Below the pieces are notes generated by a model. That model did no database searches. It worked only from the letters and a program-made list of their open reading frames with translations, and had not been told where the DNA came from. 64,000 nucleotides of DNA, taken from positions 216,929-280,928 of the forward strand of contig NZ_JAGYKG010000005.1 in assembly GCF_018401815.1 (NCBI RefSeq). Reading direction: 5' to 3'. Shown in pieces: positions 28,935-38,654 of this stretch; position 1 is the stretch's first letter; each line of letters begins with the position of its first letter. The translations under genes and the position numbers were made by a program. Source of the stretch: Nonlabens sp. Lineage in GTDB: Bacteria; Bacteroidota; Bacteroidia; Flavobacteriales; Flavobacteriaceae.

Positions 28935-29939
28935 TTATAAACTGTTAACCTTTTCTGCAAGGTCAACTAGTTTGCTAGAATAACCAAACTCATTATCATA
29001 CCAGCTTACTAATTTAAAGAATGTCGAATTCAATTCGATAGCAGCAGCTGCATCATAGATACTTGTGCGAGCATCACCAACAAAATCCTGAGAAACAACC
29101 GCTTCATCAGTGTATCCTACCACTCCTTTCATTGCACCTGTAGAGGCTTTCTTAAAAGCAGCATGTATTTCTTCAAGATTAGTCTCCTTTTCTAACTTTA
29201 CCGTTAAATCTACAACAGACACATCTACTGTTGGAACTCGGAAAGCCATACCCGTCAATTTGCCTTGCAGAGAAGGAATTACCTTGGCCACTGCTACAGC
29301 AGCACCAGTTGTTGCAGGAATGATATTATTCAACGTGCTGCGTCCCAATCGATAGTCTTTTTTGCTTGGAGAATCAACAGTTTGTTGAGTAGCTGTAGCG
29401 GCATGAACTGTAGTCATTAATGCTTCTTTGATACCAAAGTTGTCATTTAGAATCTTTGCCATAGGTGCCAGACAGTTTGTTGTACAAGAGGCATTGGAAA
29501 CAATGGTGTGAGCTGCGGTTAACTCAGAATCGTTTACACCCATAACAAACATAGGAGCTGTCTTAGATGGTGCAGAAATGACTACTTTCTTTGCCCCTGC
29601 ATCAATATGAGCTTGCGCATTATCAAGCTCGGTAAATATCCCTGTGCAATCTGCAACAACGTCTACGTCTACTTCGTTCCACTTTAGATTTTTTGGATCG
29701 CGCTCGCTAGTCACACGAACTTCAATACCATCGATGATTAAATTACCATCTTTGATCTCGATCGTACCACCATAACGGCCGTGCACAGAATCATACTCTA
29801 GTAAATAAGCCAGTTGCTCAACATCCACTAAATCATTTATAGCGACAACTTCAACATTTTCTCTATTTAACGTTGCTCTAAAAACTATTCGACCTATACG
29901 TCCAAATCCGTTTATTCCTAATCTCAATTTTTTACTCAT
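28935..29939 (-). CDS. gapA: glyceraldehyde-3-phosphate dehydrogenase, type I
   Basis: Glycolytic NAD-dependent GAPDH of standard length (334 residues). It has the Rossmann start [11 protein letters not shown] near residue 6, the active-site [12 protein letters not shown] near 150, [19 protein letters not shown] near 178, and the C-terminal [10 protein letters not shown]. Downstream of pfkA in the same direction with a 122-bp gap, so a glycolytic pair that may share transcription. A second, longer GAPDH is encoded at 45428; this short one is the probable catabolic enzyme. Confidence 0.97.
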   Translation of the reverse strand: MSKKLRLGINGFGRIGRIVFRATLNRENVEVVAINDLVDVEQLAYLLEYDSVHGRYGGTIEIKDGNLIIDGIEVRVTSERDPKNLKWNEVDVDVVADCTGIFTELDNAQAHIDAGAKKVVISAPSKTAPMFVMGVNDSELTAAHTIVSNASCTTNCLAPMAKILNDNFGIKEALMTTVHAATATQQTVDSPSKKDYRLGRSTLNNIIPATTGAAVAVAKVIPSLQGKLTGMAFRVPTVDVSVVDLTVKLEKETNLEEIHAAFKKASTGAMKGVVGYTDEAVVSQDFVGDARTSIYDAAAAIELNSTFFKLVSWYDNEFGYSSKLVDLAEKVNSL

Positions 29940-30061
29940 TTTTAAATTATTTAAATTATTTAAATTATACTATTCTTTTAATAGGCACACTGGATACATT
30001 AAAGGCACCCAATGAATTTAATTCCTTCACTAATTCTAAACAGTTGGCCCTGTTCTTTTTA

Positions 30062-31048
30062 TTAAGTGGTCATGATATCACTTACACGTATCAATTCGAT
30101 ATCTATATCTGTCTTGCCTTTCACTGCTTGATCAATAGGACAAAGCACCATTTGGGTGTCTCTTATTCCTACCATGTAGTTTGTTTTTCCTTCTAGCAGA
30201 CTTTCTACTGCCTTTACTCCCATGCGACTGGCGAGTACCCGATCAAAACAGGATGGTGAGCCACCACGTTGCATATGACCTAATACAGAAACACGTACAT
30301 CATATTCCGGTAAATTGGCTTCAACGTAATCCTTCAATTCAAAAACATTATCTCCTGTTTTATCTCCTTCGGCCACAACTACTATACTAGACGATTTTCC
30401 TGAAAGTCTCGATCTCTTTAAGCTTTCAATCAATCGCTCCTTTCCTAAATCCTCTTCAGGAATTAAAATCTCTTCAGCTCCAGCACCAACACCAGCATTT
30501 AATGCAATATGGCCTACATCTCTTCCCATTACTTCAACAAAGAACAGACGGTCGTGAGAACTTGCCGTGTCTCTTATTTTATCAATTGCTTCAACTACCG
30601 TATTTAAGGCAGTATCATAACCTAGTGTATAAGAAGTTCCATAAATATCATTATCTATAGTTCCTGGTATTCCCATCATTGGAAAATCAAATTCTTCAGA
30701 AAAAATCATGGCACCAGTAAAACTTCCATCTCCTCCAATAACTACTATAGCGTCAAGACCTTTTTCTCTCGCTTTCGCGAAAGCGGTTTTCCTACCTTCC
30801 TTAGTCCTAAAATCTTTAGAACGGGCACTTTTAAGTATGGTTCCACCTTTATTGATGATGTTATTCACACTGCGAGCGTCCATTTCTTTGAAGTCTCCTT
30901 CTATTAAACCTTGGTAGCCTCTATAGATCCCAATACACTCTATTTGGTGAAAGGCACAAGTACGCACCACTGATCTAATGGCGGCATTCATTCCAGGAGA
31001 ATCCCCTCCCGAGGTCATGACACCTATTTTATTAATCTTATTGTTCAT
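30062..31048 (-). CDS. pfkA: ATP-dependent 6-phosphofructokinase
   Basis: Commits fructose 6-phosphate to glycolysis. At 328 residues it is the normal bacterial PfkA size, with T-S-G-G-D-S-P-G-M-N-A-A near 12, the ATP loop G-G-D-G-S-F-T-G-A near 108, catalytic G-I-P-G-T-I-D-N-D near 131, the M-G-R-D-V-G-H-I-A segment near 174 and G-H-M-Q-R-G-G-S-P-S near 257. A glycine after the G-G-D motif (G-G-D-G) points to ATP rather than pyrophosphate as donor. A palindrome copy encodes A-F-A-K-A at 89-93. First gene of the pfkA-gapA pair. Confidence 0.96.
   Translation of the reverse strand: MNNKINKIGVMTSGGDSPGMNAAIRSVVRTCAFHQIECIGIYRGYQGLIEGDFKEMDARSVNNIINKGGTILKSARSKDFRTKEGRKTAFAKAREKGLDAIVVIGGDGSFTGAMIFSEEFDFPMMGIPGTIDNDIYGTSYTLGYDTALNTVVEAIDKIRDTASSHDRLFFVEVMGRDVGHIALNAGVGAGAEEILIPEEDLGKERLIESLKRSRLSGKSSSIVVVAEGDKTGDNVFELKDYVEANLPEYDVRVSVLGHMQRGGSPSCFDRVLASRMGVKAVESLLEGKTNYMVGIRDTQMVLCPIDQAVKGKTDIDIELIRVSDIMTT
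30770..30785. repeat. dispersed palindrome, copy 8 (inside pfkA)
   Basis: Perfect core, read on the minus strand as A-F-A-K-A (pfkA residues 89-93). Confidence 0.95.
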
Positions 31049-31164
31049 TGAATTTTTAATAAAAACTGTGCTAATCTATTAAAGTTTTACGAGTGAAAGT
31101 AGTGAATTATTCTATATTTATCGTTTTAAGAAAATTCAATCGTTATCGTTAATAACTTTTATTC

Positions 31165-32907
31165 ATGAAATTAGAATTCATAGACATTTGCATCATTATT
31201 CTCTTCTTTTTGATATCTCTAGCTATTGGACTTATCGTCTCCAAAAGAAGCTCCAAAGACAGTTCCTCCTTTTATCTTTCTGGAAGGAATATGCCTTGGT
31301 GGTTGTTAGGTGTATCTATGGTCGCTACTACTTTTGCAGCAGACACCCCCAATCTTGTGGCTGGACTTGTAAGAGCAGATGGTGTTTCTGGAAATTGGGT
31401 ATGGTGGGCCTTTCTACTTACTGGAATGCTCACGGTGTTTTTTTATGCACGCTTATGGCGTCGCAGTGGCATCACCACAGACCTCGAATTTTATGAAATG
31501 CGATACAGCGGTAAAAGTGCCGCGTTTTTAAGAGGTTTTAGAGCCTTGTATTTAGGAGTCGTTTTTAATATTATTATAATGGCAACCGTTTGCCTTGCTG
31601 CTATCAAAATAGGACATGTTATGTTTGGTTTTAGTGCTGCAACTACCCTTACCTATGCCTCTATAGTCACTCTAGCCTACTCCTTACTCGGGGGATTAAA
31701 AGGAGTTTTAATTACTGATTTTGTTCAATTTATTATTGCTATGGTTGGTTCTATTTGGGCGACATGGTACATTCTGGACCTGCCAGAAATCAACGGTATG
31801 GCAAATCTAATTGCACATCCCAACGTACAAGACAAATTAAATGTATTCCCAGACTTCTCTAATACCGATTTGATGATGGGGATATTCATTGTTCCTATTG
31901 CTGTGCAGTGGTGGAGCACATGGTACCCCGGGGCTGAACCTGGCGGAGGTGGTTATATCGCCCAACGCATGCTGGCAGCTAAAGATGAAAAAAATGCCAC
32001 TTGGGCAGTATTGTTTTTTAATCTCGCACATTATGCATTACGCCCTTGGCCGTGGATCATTATAGGACTAGCTTCTCTTATCCTATATCCCAATCTGGAA
32101 TCTTTAGCAGTGGCATTTCCTAATCTCGACCCAAGCTTTATCAAAGATGATTTGAGCTATCCAGCGATGCTGACCTTTTTACCCGCTGGGTTATTAGGAC
32201 TGGTAGTAACTTCTCTAGTTGCAGCATTTATGAGCACTATTTCAACACATTTGAATTGGGGGTCCAGTTACGTAGTAAATGATTTTTATGCAAGGTTTAT
32301 CCGTAAAAGTGCCACCGAAAAACAAAAAGTTATTACAGGACAATTTTCCATGGTTCTTATGATGGTATGTGCTGCATCACTTTCTTTTGTTCTGGAAGAA
32401 GCTAAATTTGCCTTTGACCTGATCATACAAATAGGTGCGGGATCTGGATTGTTATTTATTTTGAGGTGGTTTTGGTACCGCATTAATCCGTGGTCAGAAC
32501 TTACTGCAATGGCAGTTTCTTTTTGCATGGCCGTCTTATTTTTTATCAATTCCAGTACAGAATTAGGATTGAAAAACGAGTTGTTTGGAGATCTGCAAAG
32601 TTGGGAAATGATATGCATCAACGTATTGATTACCAGTATATCTTGGTTGACTGTGACCTTCCTAACTGATACAAGTAACCAAAAAACTATAGATGGTTTT
32701 CATGCTGCTATTTTTGGCAAAGAATCAAAGTTTCACAACTTCCAATTCAAGACACTAGGCTTTCTATTTGGAGTAATGGGGGTTTACAGTTTGTTATTTG
32801 CTACTGGTAAATTGCTCTATGGCCAATTGGAAATAGGTTTTGCATTACTAGGGGTTTTTATTGCGTGTACTTCAGGAATTATTGTTTTAAGAAAAAAACT
32901 TTTTTAG
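31165..32907 (+). CDS. sodium:solute symporter (SSS family)
   Basis: A 580-residue inner-membrane transporter with about 13 hydrophobic segments. SSS hallmarks: an S-S-x-S-F-Y-L-S-G-R-N-M-P-W-W cytoplasmic segment near 30-47, A-T-T-F-A-A-D-T-P near 54, an S-L-L-G-G-L-K-G-V-L-I-T-D stretch near 173, and A-A-F-M-S-T-I-S-T-H-L-N-W-G near 355, where the A-x-M-S-T-x-x-S-x-x-N-W/A type motif supplies the sodium site. Substrate (sugar, amino acid or other) cannot be read from the sequence. It is divergent from pfkA, so a glycolysis-linked sugar is conceivable but only by position. Confidence 0.9.
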   Translation: MKLEFIDICIIILFFLISLAIGLIVSKRSSKDSSSFYLSGRNMPWWLLGVSMVATTFAADTPNLVAGLVRADGVSGNWVWWAFLLTGMLTVFFYARLWRRSGITTDLEFYEMRYSGKSAAFLRGFRALYLGVVFNIIIMATVCLAAIKIGHVMFGFSAATTLTYASIVTLAYSLLGGLKGVLITDFVQFIIAMVGSIWATWYILDLPEINGMANLIAHPNVQDKLNVFPDFSNTDLMMGIFIVPIAVQWWSTWYPGAEPGGGGYIAQRMLAAKDEKNATWAVLFFNLAHYALRPWPWIIIGLASLILYPNLESLAVAFPNLDPSFIKDDLSYPAMLTFLPAGLLGLVVTSLVAAFMSTISTHLNWGSSYVVNDFYARFIRKSATEKQKVITGQFSMVLMMVCAASLSFVLEEAKFAFDLIIQIGAGSGLLFILRWFWYRINPWSELTAMAVSFCMAVLFFINSSTELGLKNELFGDLQSWEMICINVLITSISWLTVTFLTDTSNQKTIDGFHAAIFGKESKFHNFQFKTLGFLFGVMGVYSLLFATGKLLYGQLEIGFALLGVFIACTSGIIVLRKKLF

Positions 32908-33133
32908 CTCTTTTTCAAGCTGCATAAATCGCTTGGCAACTAACAATCGAATGATGTTTTGATTCACCCTTAACTAATATCCAACTCAATTAAAAAAAAG
33001 TACGCAAATTATAGGACTGATTGGATACCAGCTTCTTAGGAATCAAAAAGGTATCGAGAGTCGCTTTGTGTAGAATGGTTAAGCATTACAAGCGCTATAT
33101 TAATGCATATGTCGACTGCCTAGGTAGAAACAT

Positions 33134-33733
33134 TTATATCTTCCCACCTAAAAAAGGTACAAAACGAAATTCGCCAAAAGTTTCTTTAGAAAAATCTGTT
33201 GCGCTTTCTCGAATAATCAAGGTCATGATTTGCGAATCACTGCCTACGGGAATAACCAACCTACCTCCTATTTTGACTTGGCTTAACAAAGTTTGTGGTA
33301 TCTCGGGTGCGCCACATGTAACAATGATGGAATCAAAAGGAGCTTCTTCTGGAAGGCCTTGATACCCGTCTCCAAAAACATATTTTTTAGGTCGGTAATT
33401 CAGTTTTCCAAAAAGCAAACTCGTCTTTTTATACAGCTCGTTTTGACGCTCAATCGTATAGACCTGTGCTTTCATTTCTAGTAAAACAGCACATTGATAT
33501 CCACTCCCTGTTCCTATTTCTAAAACTTTGTGCCCAGGTTTCAATTGGAGCAACTGACTTTGAAAAGCGACGGTATAAGGATGCGAGATGGTCTGGTCTG
33601 CTCCAATAGGAAAGGCTTTATTTTGATACGCGTGTTCTAAAAAAGAACTGTCTAGAAATAAATGCCTAGGCACTTGATTCATAGCATTTAGAACCGACTC
33701 ATCGCTGATGCCTTTTGAACGCATCATCTCCAC
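33134..33733 (-). CDS. pcm: protein-L-isoaspartate O-methyltransferase, start uncertain
   Basis: Repairs isoaspartyl residues in aged proteins using SAM. The 199-residue frame from GTG 33733 contains V-P-R-H-L-F, the I-G-A-D-Q-T-I-S-H-P-Y substrate loop, SAM motif I V-L-E-I-G-T-G-S-G-Y-Q near 85, and V-T-C-G-A-P-E-I-P. Family-like sequence (D-N-Y-I-H-K-G-K-R-R-Q-L-V-E) continues in frame upstream of the GTG to about 33787 with no ATG before an in-frame TAA. Either GTG is used with a shortened N-terminus, a rare start such as ATT is used, or the start codon has been damaged. The rest is intact. Confidence 0.88.
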   Translation of the reverse strand: MEMMRSKGISDESVLNAMNQVPRHLFLDSSFLEHAYQNKAFPIGADQTISHPYTVAFQSQLLQLKPGHKVLEIGTGSGYQCAVLLEMKAQVYTIERQNELYKKTSLLFGKLNYRPKKYVFGDGYQGLPEEAPFDSIIVTCGAPEIPQTLLSQVKIGGRLVIPVGSDSQIMTLIIRESATDFSKETFGEFRFVPFLGGKI

Positions 33734-33923
33734 CAGTTGGCGGCGTTTTCCTTTATGTATGTAGTTGTCTTTGATAAAGTCAAAAATAGCCTCATGACAT
33801 GGATATTTCGCTTTTTATGTTCATCTTTTTTCAACAAAATAGCATGGATAAATCCTTAGAAGATTCCTGTTGCTAACGATTATTTAACGTTCATTTCCCT
33901 ATTTTTACAAAAATGCAATAACT

Positions 33924-34892
33924 ATGCTTAAAGCTGGAGTTCTCGGTGCTGGTCACCTAGGTAAAATTCACCTTAAATTATTACAACAAAGCGAGCGATA
34001 TGAATTGGTAGGCTTTTACGATGCCAATCCTGAATACGCTGCCCAAATTGAAGCCGATTTAGGGTATACTTATTATTCAGACGTGGACCAACTCATCGCT
34101 GCTTGCGATATGATTGATGTGGTCACTCCGACTTCTTACCATCATGCGTGCGGTGTAAAGGTGTTAGAAGCTGGAAAACACCTTTTTATTGAAAAACCCA
34201 TTACCGTAACCGTAGAAGAAGCCCAAGAACTGATCTCGCTTTCGCGAAAGCAGAACTTAAAAGGGCAAGTAGGACAAGTAGAACGTTTCAACCCTGCCTT
34301 TAGGTCTGTAGCTGACCGTTTTGATAATCCCATGTTTATAGAAACCCATCGCTTAGCAGAGTTCAATCCTCGAGGAACTGATGTCAGTGTCGTATTGGAT
34401 TTGATGATTCACGATATAGACGCTATTTTAAGCGTTGTAAAAAGCAAGGTCAAAAGTGTAAGCGCTAGCGGAGTATCTGTGATTTCTGAAACACCAGATA
34501 TAGCCAATGCACGTATCGAATTTGAAAACGGTTGTGTGGCAAATCTCACTGCAAGTCGTATCAGCCTCAAAACTATGCGTAAAGCGCGTTTCTTTCAGAA
34601 AGACGCTTACATCTCTGTAGATTTCTTAACCAAAAAAGTAGAAGTCGTGCGTATGAAGAATGCGCCCGTAGTTCCAGGAGATTTTGATATGATCCTACAA
34701 AATGCAGAAGGAATCAAAAAACAAATTTATTTTGACAATCCTGATGTAGCAGATAACAATGCCATTCTAGACGAACTTGAAACCTTTGCCGATGCTATAG
34801 AAAATGACACCAGGCCTATAGTAAATTTAGAAGATGGAACTGCCGCATTAGACGTGGCTTTAAAGATCATAAAAGAATTTAGATCCCTTTAA
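33924..34892 (+). CDS. Gfo/Idh/MocA-family NAD(P)-dependent oxidoreductase
   Basis: A 322-residue dehydrogenase with an N-terminal Rossmann fold (V-L-G-A-G-H-L-G-K-I-H near 7) and the family signature E-K-P-I-T-V-T near residue 92, whose lysine is the usual catalytic residue. The C-terminal half is the alpha/beta sheet domain (R-F-N-P-A-F near 123, D-L-M-I-H-D-I-D-A near 162). Substrate not determinable; many members act on sugars or inositols, others on cyclic imines or biliverdin. It precedes a 3-hydroxybutyryl-CoA dehydrogenase gene by 57 bp. A palindrome copy encodes S-L-S-R-K at 105-109. Confidence 0.88.
   Translation: MLKAGVLGAGHLGKIHLKLLQQSERYELVGFYDANPEYAAQIEADLGYTYYSDVDQLIAACDMIDVVTPTSYHHACGVKVLEAGKHLFIEKPITVTVEEAQELISLSRKQNLKGQVGQVERFNPAFRSVADRFDNPMFIETHRLAEFNPRGTDVSVVLDLMIHDIDAILSVVKSKVKSVSASGVSVISETPDIANARIEFENGCVANLTASRISLKTMRKARFFQKDAYISVDFLTKKVEVVRMKNAPVVPGDFDMILQNAEGIKKQIYFDNPDVADNNAILDELETFADAIENDTRPIVNLEDGTAALDVALKIIKEFRSL
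34237..34251. repeat. dispersed palindrome, copy 9 (inside the Gfo/Idh gene)
   Basis: CGCTTTCGCGAAAGC followed by A, one mismatch to the 16-mer. Read in the third frame as S-L-S-R-K (residues 105-109). Confidence 0.9.
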
Positions 34893-34949
34893 TAAAGAAT
34901 AATAAAAATAAAATCCGCATCAAATCGGAAAATCATATATAACTTAACT

Positions 34950-35837
34950 ATGAAAAACGTAACCGTTATAGGAGCAGGAACCATGGGAAATGGTATCGCA
35001 CACACATTTGCACAATCAGGATTTAAGGTATCTCTTGTAGATAGATCACAAGAATCTATTGATCGAGGTTTAGGCATTATTGCCAAAAATTTAGACCGCA
35101 TGATTGCAAAAGAGCGCATTACAGAAGCTGATAAAGAAGCTACTTTAAATAATATTACTTCTTTTACAGATTTAAAGGAGGGAGTTTCAAAAGCGGATCT
35201 AGTCGTAGAAGCAGCAACAGAAAACCTAGGTTTAAAACTACAGATATTTGGTGATTTAGATCAATTCGCTCCTGCAGACTGTATATTGTCTACCAACACC
35301 TCTTCTATTTCCATTACACAAATTGCTGCGGCCACTCAACGACCAGATAAGGTTATAGGCATGCACTTTATGAATCCTGTGCCTATCATGAAACTGGTAG
35401 AAATTATAAGAGGTTATTCTACTAGTAATGAAGTAACCACTACCATTATGGAGCTTTCAAAGCAATTGGGAAAAACACCTACTGAGGTAAATGATTATCC
35501 TGGATTTGTAGCTAACCGTATTTTAATGCCGATGATTAACGAAGCTATAGAGACTTTGTTCAACGGTGTTGCTGGTGTAGAAGAAATTGATACCGTGATG
35601 AAACTAGGAATGGCGCATCCTATGGGACCCTTACAACTGGCCGATTTTATAGGACTAGATGTATGTTTAAGCATCCTTAATGTAATGCACGACGGGTTTA
35701 AAAATCCTAAATATGCCCCATGTCCTTTATTAGTTAACATGGTGATGGCTGGTAAAAAAGGAGTGAAATCTGGGGAAGGATTCTATGATTATTCGGCATC
35801 AAGAAAGGCAGAAGTCGTAAGCAAGAGTTTCCAATAG
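34950..35837 (+). CDS. hbd: 3-hydroxybutyryl-CoA dehydrogenase
   Basis: NAD(P)-dependent oxidation or reduction of 3-hydroxyacyl-CoA. A 295-residue single-function enzyme: Rossmann start V-I-G-A-G-T-M-G-N-G-I-A near 6; E-A-A-T-E-N near 90; S-T-N-T-S-S-I-S-I-T near 117 with the catalytic-site serine; H-F-M-N-P-V-P-I-M-K near 141 with the catalytic histidine; and the C-terminal domain with N-R-I-L-M-P-M-I-N-E and M-A-H-P-M-G-P-L-Q-L-A-D. Probably used in fatty-acid or branched-chain degradation. It follows the Gfo/Idh gene by 57 bp. Confidence 0.93.
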   Translation: MKNVTVIGAGTMGNGIAHTFAQSGFKVSLVDRSQESIDRGLGIIAKNLDRMIAKERITEADKEATLNNITSFTDLKEGVSKADLVVEAATENLGLKLQIFGDLDQFAPADCILSTNTSSISITQIAAATQRPDKVIGMHFMNPVPIMKLVEIIRGYSTSNEVTTTIMELSKQLGKTPTEVNDYPGFVANRILMPMINEAIETLFNGVAGVEEIDTVMKLGMAHPMGPLQLADFIGLDVCLSILNVMHDGFKNPKYAPCPLLVNMVMAGKKGVKSGEGFYDYSASRKAEVVSKSFQ

Positions 35838-36259
35838 GCACCTCACTCCTAACTCATCCAACTCATTGCTACTCAAAAACAGTAAACAGATGTTCTACAA
35901 TGGGTGATCAACTAGCAGCATTTAACAAGTGCTGTTGCTCTATGCGGGATATTAAAGATTTTACATCTCTAGTATCCCAACATCAGCAAGGTATAAATTA
36001 TCGATTATTAGGATCTTATAACTTATTTAAACATACCTTTAATTGAATAAGAAACACTGAATCGCTGACAAATTGGGAGGTGATGATCACTTAAAAACTA
36101 CCGAATCAAGAGGCACAGCTTACATTTTAATTAATATAAAGCTGTTTTAAATTTATTAAAAACAATAGCAGAAAATCGAAAATCATAGAATTCTTGAATC
36201 CGATTACCGAATCATTAAAAATGATAAGCAACAAATAGTTCAAATCAAATCACTATTAA
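35838..36259. other. 422-bp gene-free region
   Basis: No coding stretch, hairpin terminator or palindrome copy was recognised here. A+T content rises toward the DUF1015 gene. Confidence 0.5.
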
Positions 36260-37477
36260 ATGCCTAAAATAAAACCATTTAGAGGAGTAAGAGCTGCAAC
36301 TGATATCGCTGCACACGTTATCTCGCGCACCTATCAAGATTACGATAAAAAGGAACTTAAAGCTCAACTCCAATACAATCCCTATAGCTTTTTACACGTA
36401 TTAAATCCAGGATATAAATTTCAACAAGAAATTACTGGTGCAGATCGTTTCAATTTAGTAAGAAACAGGTATTTGGAATTTAAGGAGGAAGCCTACTTAG
36501 TACAAGAAGAACACCCTGCATTTTACGTTTATGAAAACACGGACCCACACCATTCTTACACTGGGATTATAGCAGGAACAAGTACTCAAGACTATCAAGA
36601 CACTATAATTAAAAAACATGAAGATACGTTAAGTCTTAAAGAGATCTTGTTTAAGGACTACCTCAAGACGGTAGGTTTTAATGCCGAACCAGTTTTACTT
36701 ACCTATAAAGACCAGCCAAGTATTAACGAAATCATCCAACACGTCAAGACTAATTTGCCAGACCAGCATTTTTCAACTACTGATTTCAATTCGCATAAAA
36801 TTTGGGCAGTTACGGACCCAGAATTGATTCAGTCTATAGAAAATCAATTTAAAGAAATTCCAGAACTATATATTGCAGACGGGCACCACCGAAGTGCAAG
36901 CTCTAGCTTGCTTTCTCAAGAAATGAATGGACAGCAAGAGACTTATCATTATTTTATGAGTTTACTTATTGCCGAAAGTCAGCTGCATATTTATGAATTT
37001 AACAGACAGGTAACTGATTTAAATGGACTGAGTAAACAGGAGTTTTTAATACAACTCGACCAGCATTTTAGAATTCAAAATCGAGGTCATGAATTGTACC
37101 GACCTTCTAAGAAACATCATTTCAGTATGTATTTAGATGGAGATTTTTACAGCCTTTATTTGCGTAAGAGCTTGTACAAAATCACGACTCCCTTACAGGA
37201 CTTAGATACCCAAATGTTGTATGACTTAGTTTTACAACCTATTTTAGGAATTGAAGATTTACGTAATAATGACAGGATCAAGTACAGTTATGGGAAACAC
37301 GATATGGTTCATATCAAAGAACGTGTCGATAAGAGGGAGTTTGAAGTAGGTTTCGGCCTATTTCCAGCTACAGTAGAACAGATGAAATCTATTGCAGATG
37401 CCGATCTGAGAATGCCTCCTAAAAGTACTTTTATCCGTCCCAAACTGCCTAGCGGTTTAATAATTTATGAATTTTAG
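36260..37477 (+). CDS. DUF1015 family protein
   Basis: A 405-residue cytoplasmic protein of the DUF1015 family, recognised by the opening P-K-I-K-P-F-R-G-V-R-A, the N-P-Y-S-F-L-H-V segment near 40, Y-T-G-I-I-A-G-T-S near 96, and above all I-A-D-G-H-H-R-S-A-S-S near 210, the most conserved motif of the family. The family often sits near serine/phosphoglycerate or PLP genes and has been proposed to be enzymatic, but its reaction is unestablished. Directly followed (2 bp) by yggS, so co-transcribed. Confidence 0.88.
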   Translation: MPKIKPFRGVRAATDIAAHVISRTYQDYDKKELKAQLQYNPYSFLHVLNPGYKFQQEITGADRFNLVRNRYLEFKEEAYLVQEEHPAFYVYENTDPHHSYTGIIAGTSTQDYQDTIIKKHEDTLSLKEILFKDYLKTVGFNAEPVLLTYKDQPSINEIIQHVKTNLPDQHFSTTDFNSHKIWAVTDPELIQSIENQFKEIPELYIADGHHRSASSSLLSQEMNGQQETYHYFMSLLIAESQLHIYEFNRQVTDLNGLSKQEFLIQLDQHFRIQNRGHELYRPSKKHHFSMYLDGDFYSLYLRKSLYKITTPLQDLDTQMLYDLVLQPILGIEDLRNNDRIKYSYGKHDMVHIKERVDKREFEVGFGLFPATVEQMKSIADADLRMPPKSTFIRPKLPSGLIIYEF

Positions 37478-37479
37478 AA

Positions 37480-38151
37480 ATGAGCACAATTAAAGAATCA
37501 CTGTTACGCTTTCGCGAAAGCGTAGAACCACAAGCCACTCTCGTAGCTGTTAGTAAAACTAAACCTATAAGTGATCTTCAAGAGGCTTATGAGGCAGGAC
37601 AACGACATCTGGGCGAAAATAAAATTCAGGAGATGACAGAAAAGTGGGAAGCACTTCCCAAGGATATTCACTGGCATATGATAGGTCATACGCAGCGCAA
37701 TAAAGTAAAGTATATGGCCCCTTATGTGCATTTGATACACAGTGTAGATTCTCCAAGATTGTTGAAGGAAATCAATAAACAAGGAAAAAATAACGATCGA
37801 GTGATCAATTGTTTACTACAAATACATGTGGCACAAGAAGATTCTAAATTTGGTTTTGATGAGCAAGAATTAATTGCCTTACTCCAAGACCAAGCTTTTA
37901 AGGAGTACGAACATATTCAAATTAAAGGACTTATGGGAATGGCTACTTTTACGGAAAACAAAGATCAGGTAAGAGAAGAATTCAGAAGTCTAGCTGATTT
38001 GTTTAAAAAAATACAAAAAGAGAAGTTGCTCTCTTCCAGACATGATTTTACCGAATTATCGATGGGAATGACTGGAGATTATGAAATTGCGATGGAAGAA
38101 GGTTCTACGATGATTCGTATAGGTAGCGCCATTTTTGGAAGCAGAAACTAA
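37480..38151 (+). CDS. YggS-family pyridoxal-phosphate-binding protein
   Basis: Homolog of the PLP homeostasis protein YggS/PLPBP, a single TIM barrel of 223 residues. Signatures: L-V-A-V-S-K-T-K-P near residue 21 with the PLP Schiff-base lysine, L-G-E-N-K-I-Q-E near 46, W-H-M-I-G-H-T-Q-R-N-K near 64, and S-M-G-M-T-G-D-Y-E-I-A near 194 followed by R-I-G-S-A-I-F-G. Unlike many flavobacterial homologs the N-terminal segment contains R-F-R-E-S at 10-14 encoded by a palindrome copy. In an operon with DUF1015 and DUF2721 genes. Confidence 0.92.
   Translation: MSTIKESLLRFRESVEPQATLVAVSKTKPISDLQEAYEAGQRHLGENKIQEMTEKWEALPKDIHWHMIGHTQRNKVKYMAPYVHLIHSVDSPRLLKEINKQGKNNDRVINCLLQIHVAQEDSKFGFDEQELIALLQDQAFKEYEHIQIKGLMGMATFTENKDQVREEFRSLADLFKKIQKEKLLSSRHDFTELSMGMTGDYEIAMEEGSTMIRIGSAIFGSRN
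37507..37522. repeat. dispersed palindrome, copy 10 (inside yggS)
   Basis: Perfect core, read as R-F-R-E-S (residues 10-14). Confidence 0.95.
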
Positions 38152-38185
38152 ACTTGAACAGGTATTTGAATAAAAAATTTCATTT

Positions 38186-38581
38186 GTGGAACTAACACTT
38201 AGCATACCAGCACTACTCTTCCCGGCTATTTCATTAACCATGCTTGCATATAATGCAAGGTATCTTGCTATTGCTGCTTTGATCAGAAGTTTGCATACGA
38301 AGTACGAAGAAAACGCATCAGAAACTGCCCGTTTACAGGTACAGAAATTGAGAAAGCGATTAACCATTATAAAAAACATGCAAGCCGTAGCTATTGTGAG
38401 TTTCTTACTGGCAGTTATCACCATGTTTCTTATCTATATTGAACTGAGTTTTTGGGCAAATATCGTTTTTGGAACGAGCTTAGTAGCTTTAATGATGTCG
38501 CTTATTCTATCGTTGATAGAGGTGCAGCTTTCTACAAAAGCGTTGAGCATACAGTTAAAAAGTATAGGAAAAAATAATTGA
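38186..38581 (+). CDS. DUF2721 membrane protein
   Basis: A 131-residue protein starting with GTG at 38186, where the family sequence begins (E-L-T-L-S-I-P-A-L-L-F-P-A-I-S-L near the N-terminus). An N-terminal hydrophobic helix, a charged amphipathic central region (about residues 38-65), and two more helices near 66-112 match the DUF2721 layout. Function unknown. 34 bp after yggS and closed by the terminator at 38596, so the last gene of that operon. Confidence 0.78.
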   Translation: MELTLSIPALLFPAISLTMLAYNARYLAIAALIRSLHTKYEENASETARLQVQKLRKRLTIIKNMQAVAIVSFLLAVITMFLIYIELSFWANIVFGTSLVALMMSLILSLIEVQLSTKALSIQLKSIGKNN

Positions 38582-38595
38582 TTCTTTCCAAAAGC

Positions 38596-38632
38596 AAAAA
38601 AAGGGAGGAAATCAGCCGACTCCTCCCTTTTA
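38596..38632. terminator. bidirectional intrinsic terminator
   Basis: AAAAAGGGAGGA / TCCTCCCTTTTAT stem between convergent genes (DUF2721 and the lysozyme-like protein). Confidence 0.8.
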
Positions 38633-38654
38633 TTTTATGTTACACTAGGATTTT

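Noticed and set aside
33021..33362. 113-codon plus-strand ORF overlapping pcm
   Set aside because: It is a shadow of the conserved minus-strand pcm gene.
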